64,000 nt of DNA from Streptomyces microflavus (GTDB taxonomy: Bacteria > Actinomycetota > Actinomycetes > Streptomycetales > Streptomycetaceae): assembly GCF_014650075.1 (NCBI RefSeq), contig NZ_BMUG01000019.1, forward strand, positions 35,831 to 99,830, given 5' to 3'. Made by a program: the position numbers and the translations under genes. The notes beneath the pieces were generated by a model. The model ran no database searches and was not told where the DNA came from. It saw only the letters and a program-made list of their open reading frames with translations. Of the stretch, positions 8,458-18,057 are shown piece by piece (within the stretch, counting starts at the first letter, position 1; each line of letters begins with the position of its first letter).

Positions 8458-10377
8458 TCAGGCCCCGCCCGGCTCCTGCTTCCCCCGGCCCACCGGCCCG
8501 CGCCCGGACAGCACCTCGCCGTACGCCTGCATCAGGTCCGGCAGCCGCAGCGTGGACAGGTCGTCCCGGGTCAGCGTCCCCGCGTAACCCGAGAGCCGCA
8601 GATCGCGGTAGGCGCAGCTCTTCTCGTACAGCGTGCGCAGGAAGCGGCCGTTGCCCAGCTCGTCGATCCAGCCCTGGTCCACCACATGGCCGCTGATGGA
8701 ACGCAGTTCGTCGACCGCCTCCTCGTCCCACACGTCGTCGTTCTCCGCGGCCAGCACCGAGCCGATCGCGGTGAGTTCGAGCGGGCGGTAGCTGGGGAAG
8801 TCGACCCGGCTGGTGAAGCGGGAGGAGAGCCCCGGGTTGGTGGAGAGGAGGCGGTCCATGCCCTCCGGGTAGCCCGCGAGGATGACGACGAGATGGTCCC
8901 GGTTGTCCTCGGCCCGCTTCAGGAGGACCTGGAGGGCCTCGTCCCCGTACGCATCGCCCTTGCTGTAACCGGAGTTGGCCAGGCTGTACGCCTCGTCGAC
9001 GAAGAGCACCCCGCCGAGCGCCGAGTCGATCAGGTCATTGGCCTTCACCGCCGTCTGCCCCAGGAACTCGCCCACCAGGTCCGAGCGTTGGGCCTCGATC
9101 AGATGGTCGCCGCCGAGCAGCCCCAGCGCGTAGAACACCCGGCCCAGGATGCGGGCCACCGTCGTCTTGCCGGTGCCCGAGGGGCCGGAGAAGACGAAGT
9201 GCCGCTTCGGCGGCTGGACCGGGAGCCCCTGCTCGGCCCGCAGCCGGGCCATGTTCAACTGCGCGGAGAGTGCCTTCACCTGCCGCTTGACGGGCTCCAG
9301 GCCGACCATGCGCTCCAGCTGGGCCAGCGCCTCGGCGAGCAGGACCGGATCACTCGGCCCGGCCGGGAAGGGCGGCGGCTTCCGGGTCCTCGTACGGCGC
9401 GCACCCTCGATGGGGACGGCCGGCGGTGGCGGCGGGTCCTCGCTGTCGCCGAGCAGTCCGGCGTCGCCCACCGCCCACGACTCGCGGCTGTCCGCCGGCT
9501 CCGTGCCCAGCGCCGCGTCGCCGTCCACCAACGCCTCCGCCCCCGAACCCGCCGCACCTCCCGAGCCGAAGCCGGTCAGCATCACGGCGGCCAGATCGGC
9601 GGACTCGTCGTACCCGTCGCCCTCGGAGATCGCCGCTAGGCGGGCCGAGGTGTCCATGAACGCCGGGTCGACCCGGTGCACCGCCCGGTACAGCGGCAGG
9701 GCGGCCGCACTGCGCCCGGTGCCCTCGTGGGCCCGCGCCAGCCAGTAGCGGAGCTCCTTGCGCTGCGGCTGCTCGCTGCGACAGCGCATCAGAGCGGCCG
9801 AGAGCAGGGGTTCCGCCTGCCCGTACATCTCCAGCCGCACCCGGGCCATACCGCCGAAGAGCCCCGCCTCTATGCCCAGCATCGGATCGTCGACGAGCTG
9901 CTCGGTGTACCGCACGAGCTGCTCCCAGTCCTTGACCAGATACGAGCGGCAGGCGTGCAGGAACCGCACCTGCGGGTCCGCGTCCACCGGCGGCAGCCCC
10001 GCCAACGCCCGGTCCAGCTCCGGCACATGGCGTCCGTCCAGCCAGTGCGAGGCGTGGGCGAGCAGCAGATCGCGCGGGCTCTCCAGCAACGGCTGCACCC
10101 ACCATCCCAGCCAGTACCAGGAGTTGAGCGGCCGCCGGTGCCGGGTCCGCTGTTCGCCGAAGCGGTCGCGGTGCCGGTACATACGTAACAGAGCCGTGGC
10201 GGTGTCGATGCGCAGCGCATGGAGGCCGAGCCAGCCGTCCGCCATGCCGGGATCGATCCGTACCGCAGCTCTGAACTCCTCCTCCGCCTGCGGGTAGGCG
10301 CCCATCGTGTAGGCGTCCATGCCACGCAGCCAGGCGAGGTCGGCGGGGGCCTGTGCGCCCTGTGTGCCGATGTCCAT
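8458..10377 (-). CDS. EccA-like CbxX/CfqX AAA+ ATPase with TPR-like N-terminus
   Basis: 639 residues. The N-terminal ~300 residues are helical and TPR-like (YPQAEEEFRAAVRIDPG), followed by an acidic/proline linker and one CbxX/CfqX-type AAA+ domain. Walker A is GPSGTGKTT (about residue 400), Walker B VLFVDEAYSL (about 456), with a sensor segment STNPGLSSRF. This domain order is that of EccA, the cytosolic ATPase of type VII secretion, but no other ESX gene is in the window, so its client is unknown. ATG 10377 follows GGGGGA; the frame is open upstream to 10488 but without a ribosome site. Confidence 0.85.
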   Translation of the reverse strand: MDIGTQGAQAPADLAWLRGMDAYTMGAYPQAEEEFRAAVRIDPGMADGWLGLHALRIDTATALLRMYRHRDRFGEQRTRHRRPLNSWYWLGWWVQPLLESPRDLLLAHASHWLDGRHVPELDRALAGLPPVDADPQVRFLHACRSYLVKDWEQLVRYTEQLVDDPMLGIEAGLFGGMARVRLEMYGQAEPLLSAALMRCRSEQPQRKELRYWLARAHEGTGRSAAALPLYRAVHRVDPAFMDTSARLAAISEGDGYDESADLAAVMLTGFGSGGAAGSGAEALVDGDAALGTEPADSRESWAVGDAGLLGDSEDPPPPPAVPIEGARRTRTRKPPPFPAGPSDPVLLAEALAQLERMVGLEPVKRQVKALSAQLNMARLRAEQGLPVQPPKRHFVFSGPSGTGKTTVARILGRVFYALGLLGGDHLIEAQRSDLVGEFLGQTAVKANDLIDSALGGVLFVDEAYSLANSGYSKGDAYGDEALQVLLKRAEDNRDHLVVILAGYPEGMDRLLSTNPGLSSRFTSRVDFPSYRPLELTAIGSVLAAENDDVWDEEAVDELRSISGHVVDQGWIDELGNGRFLRTLYEKSCAYRDLRLSGYAGTLTRDDLSTLRLPDLMQAYGEVLSGRGPVGRGKQEPGGA

Positions 10378-10598
10378 CAGGTCCCCCACGCCAACCGTTC
10401 CCCCAGGATGTCCCGCCCGCACAGCATGCCCACCGGAGCGTGCCGAATCACTGCGCGGAGGAAGGGAATTGACCGCACCGAGGTGCATCGTACCTGCGCA
10501 GGGGGGAGCGGACGGGCCGGAAGCGGATCATGCGGGCGGTGACCGAGGGTGAACGGATCGCTCTGCGTGGTCGCCGGGCGGCGGTGCGCGCACAGGAC

Positions 10599-10635
10599 GA
10601 AGCCCCCGATCACGGGGGAACAACCGGGGGCTTCG
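10599..10635 (-). terminator. Strong hairpin: terminator or attenuator
   Basis: The inverted repeat CGAAGCCCCCG / CCGGGGGCTTCG encloses a second GGGGG run. It lies after the uridine-kinase-like gene and about 220 bases before the AAA+ gene, both on the minus strand. It could end the upstream transcript, or act as an attenuator or small-RNA terminator for the promoter at 10670-10699. Confidence 0.55.
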
Positions 10636-10669
10636 CGTCTGCGGGGGCTCCGAAAAGCCGCACAATGAG

Positions 10670-10699
10670 AACGTAAGACCAGTACGGCCCCTCGGTCAA
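10670..10699 (-). promoter_or_regulatory. Sigma-HrdB-type promoter reading leftward
   Basis: On the minus strand TTGACC (10699-10694) and TACGTT (10675-10670) are 18 bases apart, close to the Streptomyces vegetative consensus. Transcription would start near 10663, only ~30 bases before the hairpin at 10599-10635 and ~285 bases before the AAA+ start codon. Confidence 0.5.
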
Positions 10700-10736
10700 G
10701 CCGAGTTGAGGCACTTCCCGGCTGAATTCCGACTGC

Positions 10737-11366
10737 TCAGTACGGGGGAGCACCGCGCCTACCGTCGGTGACGAAACGGTTCACTCCCGCTGTCGAACCG
10801 GGCCCCTCCTGCCACGCGTACCCCTCCGTCAACTGGCGTACCAGGACGTCGGCGTAGGGGCGCGAAGGGTCCCCGGCGAAGTGCGTCTCCTCGGCGGTGG
10901 TCCACCCGTCCCAGAACTCCGTGAGCTCCGCGCCGTCCCGCGCCCTGCCGCGCCCCCAGGAGACCGACCGCCCCAGCTCCATCCAGCAGAGCGCCGCCAG
11001 CCACGGCCGCACCTCCGCCCGGCCCGCCCCGACGCCCTCGACCAGCACCACCGGTGCCGGGTCCAGGGTCCGCGCCGGACCGAAGCGCCGCTCGGTCCAG
11101 TCGTACGGGGCGTACCGGGCCTCCTCGCCGCGCGAGAGGGGCAGGAGCACCTGCTCCCGCAGCCGCCCCACCCAGCCGAACAGCTCCTCGTGGGTGGCGA
11201 GATCGTCCAGATGAAGCACCGGCGCACCTCCGAGGGCCGCCGCGAGCCGGGCGGCGAAGGTGCTCTTGCCGGACCCCGCGTGCCCGTCCACCGCGACGAG
11301 CCGGACCGGCCCGCAGGACGGCGGGAGCGAGCGCAGGGCGTCGGCGTGGCGGGCCAGGTCGTTCAT
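10737..11366 (-). CDS. Uridine-kinase-like P-loop protein
   Basis: 209 residues. Walker A is AVDGHAGSGKSTFA near residues 30-43, followed by APVLHLDDLATH, the aspartate-rich strand found in uridine/pantothenate kinase-like enzymes, and APVVLVEGVGAGRAEVRPWL. No catalytic specificity is evident, so the substrate is unknown. ATG 11366 is chosen since homology to NMP-kinase folds starts shortly after it; the longer open frame upstream is arginine-rich shadow sequence. It is divergent from the peptidase gene at 11552. Confidence 0.75.
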   Translation of the reverse strand: MNDLARHADALRSLPPSCGPVRLVAVDGHAGSGKSTFAARLAAALGGAPVLHLDDLATHEELFGWVGRLREQVLLPLSRGEEARYAPYDWTERRFGPARTLDPAPVVLVEGVGAGRAEVRPWLAALCWMELGRSVSWGRGRARDGAELTEFWDGWTTAEETHFAGDPSRPYADVLVRQLTEGYAWQEGPGSTAGVNRFVTDGRRGAPPY

Positions 11367-11551
11367 GGTCCCAGGGTACGGGCCCGGCGCCGGCGGCCCC
11401 GGCCCACCGCAGGTCACGCCAGTGGTCCAGACCCATATTGGTGGCGCGGCGCAGGCCGAATCACTGGCCCGACCGAGCCGGGAGGCGGGATAGTTGGCGC
11501 ACCGATCGGCATCCGCAGCCCCACTCCCACCCATGACCGGGGGTCTCGCCC

Positions 11552-12928
11552 ATGACCAGTCCGACCTCACGCAGGACCGTCCTGACCGCCGCCGTCGCGG
11601 CGGCGGCAGGCGCCGGCGCCGCCGCATCCGCCGGACCCGCGGCGGCCGCGCCCGGATCGACGCCTTCCGTCCGGCCCTCCGCACCCCGGGCGGCAGCACC
11701 CCTCGTGGACAACCGCTTCTGGCACACGTACACCGACTGGCGCTGGGGCTCCGGCGACGGCACCCGGGTCCTCGCGGGCGTCCGCCCCGGCCTGCAGATC
11801 GCCACCCCGGCCGGCCGCACCGACTACACCGACCCGCACACCGGGAAGACGGCCGCCTGGGAGTACGCCACCTGGACCTCGCCCGTCCACCGCTCCGCGG
11901 TCCCCGCCACCGAGCTGATCACCTCCTGGAACGCCCGTACGCCCGCGGGCACCTGGATCGCGGTCGAGCTGGGCGCCACCTACGCGGACTCCACCGCCAC
12001 CCCCTGGTTCGTGATGGGCCGCTGGGCCTCGGGCGACGGAGACATCCGCCGCACCTCGGTGGACGACCAGGGCGACCCGCACAGCTCCGTCTGGACCGAC
12101 ACCCTCTCCGTGGACGACGCGGCGAGCGGCGTACGGTTCGCCGCGTTCCGTATCCGCCTCACCCTGTACCGCACCCCCGGCAGTCGCCTCACCCCCACCG
12201 TCCGGCGCGTCGGCGCGATGGCCTCCGACATCCCCGACCGCTTCACGGTCCCGGCGAGCACCCCGGCCCACGCCCGCGAACTGCGGGTCCCGCGCTACTC
12301 CCAGAACGTCCACATCGGCCAGTACCCCGAGTACGACAACGGCGGCGAGGCGTGGTGCAGCCCCACCTCCTCGCAGATGATCGTCGAGTACTGGGGCCGC
12401 CGGCCCACCGCCGAGGACCTCGCCTGGGTCAGGCCGGGCCTGCCCGACCCCCAGGTCTGCCACGCCGCCCGCTACACCTACGACCACCAGTACGGCGGCT
12501 GCGGAAACTGGCCCTTCAACGCCGCCTACGCCGCCACCTACCGGGACCTGAACGCGGTCGTCACCCGCCTCAGCTCGCTCACCGACCTGGAGCGGCTTGT
12601 CCGCGCCGGAATCCCCGTCATCACCTCGCAGTCCTTCCTGGAGGCGGAGCTGCCCGGAGCGGGCTACGGGACGGCGGGCCATCTGATGACGGTGGTCGGC
12701 TTCACCCCCGAGGGCGATGTGATCGCCAACGACCCCGCGTCCCCGGACAACGCGGCGGTGCGCCGCGTCTACCCGCGGCGGGCCTGGGAGAACATCTGGC
12801 TCCGGACGAAGCGCTACGACGCGAGCGGCCGGGTCAGGAGCGGTACGGGCGGGGTCTGTTACGTCTTCTGGCCCTCGGGTCCGACGCCCGGACAGCGCAG
12901 CGTCCTGCGCTCGCTCGGTCTGCTGTGA
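11552..12928 (+). CDS. Tat-exported C39-family peptidase-like protein
   Basis: 458 residues. The N-terminus carries a twin-arginine signal (SRRTVLTAAVAAAAG, Ala-rich h-region, cleavage likely after AAAAP). A beta-rich domain of about 200 residues follows, then a C39-like papain-fold domain: catalytic Cys in EAWCSPTSSQMIVEYW, later His in GHLMTVVGF and Asp in IANDPAS. It is probably a secreted cysteine peptidase or amidase; the substrate is unknown. The same reading frame runs on into the methyltransferase remnant after the stop. Confidence 0.85.
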   Translation: MTSPTSRRTVLTAAVAAAAGAGAAASAGPAAAAPGSTPSVRPSAPRAAAPLVDNRFWHTYTDWRWGSGDGTRVLAGVRPGLQIATPAGRTDYTDPHTGKTAAWEYATWTSPVHRSAVPATELITSWNARTPAGTWIAVELGATYADSTATPWFVMGRWASGDGDIRRTSVDDQGDPHSSVWTDTLSVDDAASGVRFAAFRIRLTLYRTPGSRLTPTVRRVGAMASDIPDRFTVPASTPAHARELRVPRYSQNVHIGQYPEYDNGGEAWCSPTSSQMIVEYWGRRPTAEDLAWVRPGLPDPQVCHAARYTYDHQYGGCGNWPFNAAYAATYRDLNAVVTRLSSLTDLERLVRAGIPVITSQSFLEAELPGAGYGTAGHLMTVVGFTPEGDVIANDPASPDNAAVRRVYPRRAWENIWLRTKRYDASGRVRSGTGGVCYVFWPSGPTPGQRSVLRSLGLL

Positions 12929-12985
12929 GCGGGTCCGGCCCCCAGCCGCAGCGAGGCCAACGCGGCACAGGGGCAAGGGAGTTGC

Positions 12986-13444
12986 CGCGACTATCCGGTC
13001 GACCGGGAGGCCGGCGACCGGATCGGTGAGCTGCACCCCGGCATTGGGGAGTACGCGAAGGCGGACCGGCTGTTCCTGGGGCGGGCGGTGCGCCACCTGG
13101 CCGAGGAGCGGGGCATCCGGCAGTTCCTGGACATCGGGACGGGGCTGCCGAGCGCCGACAACACGCACGAGGTCGCCCAGCGCGTCGCCCCCGACACGCG
13201 GGTCGTCAGCCACCTCGTCCTGTCCCACACGGTCACGCACCCCGACATGCCGGACGTGGACGAGGCGGTGGCGTTCTGGAACGAGAACGGCACCCCGAAG
13301 CTCACACAGCGGACCCCGGCCGCCGTGGCGCGCTACTTCGACGGCTTGGAGCTGCTCGAACCAGGGGTGGTGTCCTGCTCCGCGTGGCGGCCGGAGAAGC
13401 CGGCGCCGGACGTTGCGATGTACGCGGGCGTCGACCGTAAGTGA
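12986..13444 (+). pseudogene. Remnant of DUF574-type SAM-dependent methyltransferase with internal deletion
   Basis: Family members (about 270 residues, Streptomyces-enriched) begin with a DYYLGGKDNYPADREAAE-like segment, carry QFLDIGTGLP as the SAM motif, and end with FFDGLELVEPGVV. Here the frame shows YPVDREAGDRIGEL, QFLDIGTGLPSADNTHEVAQ, then after TRVV jumps straight to SHLVLSHTV and on to YFDGLELLEPGVVS. Roughly 60-70 residues between the SAM motif and the C-terminal part are missing in frame, including the expected VDNDP acidic loop, and no start codon precedes the homologous region. Both ends are therefore present but the enzyme cannot be complete. Confidence 0.85.
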
Positions 13445-13455
13445 AGCCACGGTGA

Positions 13456-13487
13456 GGCGCTCGACCGGGTGGTCCCGGCCGAGCGCC
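13456..13487. terminator. Bidirectional terminator hairpin
   Basis: GGCGCTCG/CGAGCGCC plus an inner CCGGG/CCCGG stem lies in the gap between the methyltransferase remnant (+) and the PepSY gene (-). Confidence 0.65.
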
Positions 13488-13500
13488 CCGTACCGGACCG

Positions 13501-15012
13501 TCAGGCGCTACGCCGTCGCCGGACCGCCCCCGCCACCACGTCGACCACGAGGAACCCGGCCAGGGTCACTCCCAGGAGCGGCAGCGCCCAGCCCAGGGCG
13601 ATGACCGCAGGGATGCCCAGGACGAGGACCGGCAGCGGGAGCCGTCGCCACGCCCCGCGCTCGGGGGCCCGGCCGGCGAGGGCCCGGCGGTCGTCGCGAG
13701 TGGGACGCCGCTGCCACCACATGCGGTAACCCCAGACGATCACCGCCGTCAGGCCGAGCGCCACGAGCGCCAGCACGATCTGGTTGACGACCCCGAACAG
13801 CACGCCCATGTGCCCCTGCACGCCCAGCTTGCTGAGCTTGGACAGGGCCGGGTGGTCGGCCCAGTAGGTGCGTGCGGTGATCTCGCCGCCGCCGGCGACG
13901 TCCACGGCGACCCGGTCGTAGTGCACCGGCCAGACGTTGTCGTTCTGCGCCACGGTCCACGCGCTCGCCGCGTCCGCCGCGGGCGTGACCACCACCGTGC
14001 CGCCGAGACCCGCGGCCCGGGCCGCCGTGAGGGCGGCGTCGAAGCCGGCCGGGTCGGCGTCGGCCGCCTTGTCGCCGGAACCGCCGTGCTCAGCGTGTTC
14101 CGAGTGGTCCTCGGCGGGAGCCTCCGCCCCCGGGAGCGCGGTGTCGAGGGCCGGGGCGTTGCCGTTCGCCGCGTCCAGCAGCCGCCCGAACCGCTCACCC
14201 GCGTAACCCGACCAGGTCAGGCCGGTGGCGCTCAGGAAGAGAAGTGCCAGCGCGAGCCACACACCGGTGGCCGCGTGCCAGCTGCGGGTCCGGCGCACCC
14301 CACGGGCCTTGCGGTCCGGAAGCAGCACGCCCCGCGCCGACTTCGCACGCTGTCCCCGGCTGCGCCCGATCCACAGGACGAGGCCGCCCGCGACGGCCAC
14401 CCACAGCCAGCTCGCTGCGACCTCGGAGTACAGGCGGCCGGTCTCGCCGAGGTGGAGGTTGCGGTGGAGGTCGTCGAGCCAGGTGGTGAGCGGTGTCGAC
14501 CCGAACCAGGTCGTCAGCTCACCCCGTACCTCGGCGGTGTACGGGTCCACGAACACCGTGCGCTGGTTCTCGCCCAGCTCCGGCACCGCGAGCACCACCC
14601 GGGTGGTGTCCTCCGGGCCCGCCGGGGTGATCACCGACGCCGTGGTGCCCTCGGGGTACGCCGCCCGCGCGGCGGCTATCTGCTCCGCCAGCGGACGGGG
14701 CTCGTCCCCGACCCGCTCGACCCGCAGCCGGTCGCCGTACACGAACTGGTCGAGCTGGGGCGTGAAGGTGTAGGCCAGCCCGGTCACCGCGGCGACCAGC
14801 AGGAAGGGGGCGACGAGCACCCCGGCGTAGAAGTGCAGCCGGACCAGGAGGTGCCGTACGGCCTCCCAGGAGCGGGCCGGCCGCGGCTGGTCGGAGGCGG
14901 GTTTCGCGACGCCGTCGGGTCTGCCGGAGTCCGGTTCGCCCGTCGCTGTGCCGGTCGTGGTGCCGGTCGGATCGTGGTCGTTCTGCGGTATTTCTTCGGT
15001 GGTGTGAGACAT
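13501..15012 (-). CDS. PepSY-associated membrane protein
   Basis: 503 residues. A disordered Thr/Asp-rich N-terminus is followed by the PepSY_TM arrangement: a first helix (HFYAGVLVAPFLLVAAVTGLA), a periplasmic PepSY region, two to three further helices (VWLALALLFLSATGLTWSG and others) and a final helix pair. The middle has a His/Glu cluster, EDHSEHAEHGG, a likely metal-binding patch. Relatives are linked to iron-siderophore reduction and copper handling; which applies here is unknown. ATG 15012 follows GAGGAG. The neighbouring gene, also on the minus strand, encodes a second His-rich membrane protein. Confidence 0.85.
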   Translation of the reverse strand: MSHTTEEIPQNDHDPTGTTTGTATGEPDSGRPDGVAKPASDQPRPARSWEAVRHLLVRLHFYAGVLVAPFLLVAAVTGLAYTFTPQLDQFVYGDRLRVERVGDEPRPLAEQIAAARAAYPEGTTASVITPAGPEDTTRVVLAVPELGENQRTVFVDPYTAEVRGELTTWFGSTPLTTWLDDLHRNLHLGETGRLYSEVAASWLWVAVAGGLVLWIGRSRGQRAKSARGVLLPDRKARGVRRTRSWHAATGVWLALALLFLSATGLTWSGYAGERFGRLLDAANGNAPALDTALPGAEAPAEDHSEHAEHGGSGDKAADADPAGFDAALTAARAAGLGGTVVVTPAADAASAWTVAQNDNVWPVHYDRVAVDVAGGGEITARTYWADHPALSKLSKLGVQGHMGVLFGVVNQIVLALVALGLTAVIVWGYRMWWQRRPTRDDRRALAGRAPERGAWRRLPLPVLVLGIPAVIALGWALPLLGVTLAGFLVVDVVAGAVRRRRSA

Positions 15013-15182
15013 GGGTGCTCCTCGGAGGGCAGGCCGCAGGGAGACTCCGTGGACCTGCCGGTGGGGGACCGGGTCCTGCCCGGGCGGTGGGAAGCGGTGG
15101 CGGCCGCGCCCTGACGGCTCCCGCACGCATGCCTCATGGACGCCCGATCACATCCGGCGTCCGAGGCTGGGTGGGGAGGCTG

Positions 15183-15773
15183 TCAGGCCACGGCCGCCGA
15201 CGGCGGCCCACGCCGGTGGCGGGAGCGGGCGAGGAGCGCCCCGAACCGGATCCGCGCGACCACCGGCGGCGCCGGGCGCAGCCGGGGAAGGCAGGGGAGC
15301 GACGGCAGGGGCCGGAGGGCGACGCGGGGGACGACCAGGGCCGCGAGGCGTCGCAGCACCCGCTCGCCGTGGATCACGCAGAGGGCCGTGCCGAGCGTGG
15401 CCGCCCCGTGCGCCAGGGTCATCCCGGCGTCCATGACGTGCCCGCCGGAGTGCCCGGCCATGGGGTGCTCATGTCCGGCCGGCATGCCGGAGTGCTGGGC
15501 TCCGCCGGGCGCCTCCGAGAGGAAGTGGAAGGCGCCGTGCAGGGCGAACTGGGTGGAGCCCAGCACCAGCGTCACGACGTCGAAGCGGCGTCGCCGGCCG
15601 CCGAAGAGGAGCGCCCCCTGCACGCTCAGGGCGAGGAACAGGAGGGCGAGCACTCCCGCGCCGGGCAGCCGTCCGCCCGCCACGACATGGCTCACGGCAC
15701 CGAGAAGCAGGCATGCGGAACCGCAGAGCAGGCCCCTGGCCGCTCGCGTCGGCCAGCCGCCCCGTGCACGCAT
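15183..15773 (-). CDS. His/Met-rich small membrane protein, possibly DUF5134-like
   Basis: 196 residues with about five hydrophobic helices. Between helices 3 and 4 lies a loop rich in His and Met (HSGMPAGHEHPMAGHSGGH), a pattern typical of Cu or other soft-metal binding. The C-terminal 50 residues are basic. It is 170 bases upstream of the PepSY gene on the same strand, so co-transcription is plausible. ATG 15773 lacks a good ribosome site; an upstream in-frame ATG at 15854 is possible but would add a non-hydrophobic leader. Confidence 0.7.
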   Translation of the reverse strand: MRARGGWPTRAARGLLCGSACLLLGAVSHVVAGGRLPGAGVLALLFLALSVQGALLFGGRRRRFDVVTLVLGSTQFALHGAFHFLSEAPGGAQHSGMPAGHEHPMAGHSGGHVMDAGMTLAHGAATLGTALCVIHGERVLRRLAALVVPRVALRPLPSLPCLPRLRPAPPVVARIRFGALLARSRHRRGPPSAAVA

Positions 15774-16156
15774 GGAGACAAGGTAGCCATCCGCCGCGCA
15801 CGCTCCGCCCCGGGGGCCTCCGGCGCTGTCTCTTCCCACGCGGTCTCTTCCCATGGGGCAGTAGTCGGCCAGATGGCCGAAAAAGTTCCCGTACGACTTC
15901 CCGTACGACTTCCCTGACGACTTCACGTACGGAATCCCGTACGAAGTTTTTGCCGGCTGTCCTGTGGCGTCGCCCACAGCGCCCCCGGCCCGCCTCGGCT
16001 CCACGGGCCCCGGAACCCTTGCCGTATCAGGGGACCGGGCCGTCCCCGGGCCGGCCGCGCCGTGACCCGTATCTCGTTTCGCGCCGCGCGCCGCGCTGGC
16101 ACTGTGGTCGGGTCACGGGGGGACCTCAGCCGGAGCCCGACGAAGAGCGAGACGCC
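15774..16156. other. 383-base intergenic region between divergent genes
   Basis: No convincing gene. It holds the 12-base repeat array at 15886-15945 and, presumably, the promoters of the membrane protein (minus) and the 51-residue protein (plus). Reading frames through it are low-complexity. Confidence 0.6.
15886..15945. repeat. Five tandem 12-base units
   Basis: TTCCCGTACGAC occurs twice exactly (15886-15897, 15898-15909), then as TTCCCTGACGAC, TTCACGTACGGA and ATCCCGTACGAA. Each near-complete unit contains the palindrome CGTACG. On the minus strand it would read as SYGK-like four-residue repeats, but no credible gene spans it. Confidence 0.85.
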
Positions 16157-16312
16157 ATGACCGCGACCACCGCCGCACAGAACGCCCACCACGCCCGCCG
16201 CGCCCGTACCGGGGGCCCGGACGACGACGGCCCCGGGCTGCTGGAGCACCTCGCGGGCTGGGCCCTCGTGGTCGTGCTCGCCATGTTCGTCACCCAGGCC
16301 GGGCTGATGTGA
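16157..16312 (+). CDS. Small single-helix membrane protein
   Basis: 51 residues: a polar His/Arg/Asp N-terminus, then one hydrophobic helix (LAGWALVVVLAMFVTQAGLM) running to the C-terminus, a tail-anchored layout. ATG 16157 is preceded by GAGCGAGA. Function is unknown. I accept it because of the clear helix, the codon bias, and the strong terminator immediately after it. Confidence 0.65.
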   Translation: MTATTAAQNAHHARRARTGGPDDDGPGLLEHLAGWALVVVLAMFVTQAGLM

Positions 16313-16340
16313 CCCCGCCCCGGCCCCCGGAGCCGCGAAA

Positions 16341-16371
16341 GGGGTGGGGCGCCCGGCCGGCACCCCACCCC
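16341..16371. terminator. Bidirectional terminator hairpin
   Basis: GGGGTGGGG (16341-16349) pairs with CCCCACCCC (16363-16371) between the small membrane protein gene and the convergent chitinase gene. Confidence 0.7.
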
Positions 16372-16397
16372 CGCGGTCCGCGTACTTCCGTGACCGG

Positions 16398-17672
<1,275 letters not shown>

Positions 17673-17773
17673 CGTGGCTCCTCGTGGGGGAGGGCTGGTG
17701 CGTGGGGGGTGCCGGTCGAACTCCGGGCCGTACGCGCCCGGTTTGGCATGAACGCGGTAACGCGTTCGGTGGA

Positions 17774-17803
17774 ACCGTAGAAGGACTAGACCAGTCGGGT
17801 CAA
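17774..17803 (-). promoter_or_regulatory. Chitinase promoter
   Basis: On the minus strand TTGACC (17803-17798) and TACGGT (17779-17774) are 18 bases apart, about 100 bases upstream of the chitinase ATG. The spacer and -35 are overlapped by the DasR-like sites. Confidence 0.65.
17780..17795. promoter_or_regulatory. DasR-responsive element-like site 1
   Basis: GAAGGACTAGACCAGT matches the published dre consensus ACTGGTCTAGACCAGT at 12 of 16 positions, with the right half complete. It lies in the chitinase promoter spacer. DasR is the GntR-family repressor of GlcNAc and chitin genes in Streptomyces. Confidence 0.65.
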
Positions 17804-17817
17804 TGGTTCGGACCAAT
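17802..17817. promoter_or_regulatory. DasR-responsive element-like site 2
   Basis: AATGGTTCGGACCAAT matches the dre consensus at 11 of 16 positions, keeping both TGGT and GACCA half-sites. It overlaps the -35 of the chitinase promoter. Two spaced sites of this kind are the classical chitinase promoter layout in Streptomyces. Confidence 0.65.
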
Positions 17818-18057
17818 TCGCCGATCTTCGGACCCCTCCATCCCCTCCGACCAGGCCGTTACCCCGTGACGGAAGGCATCCGATCGGGCATACTCAACCC
17901 GCTACAGCCGCTGACCCGCGCCCCCCGAGACCCGGGAGGGCAGGATCGGCTGGGCAGTCTGTTTTTCCCGGCTCCGTTCCGGGAGATCACCCGGCGGCGC
18001 CTCTCACACCCCGAGCGCGCGACCGTCGCAACGCCCGACAGGGAGGAGAGCGCCGTC

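Noticed and set aside
10636..10736. tRNA or structured RNA gene after the hairpin
   Set aside because: No cloverleaf, T-loop or CCA-like end could be folded by eye; promoter motifs explain the conserved-looking stretch.
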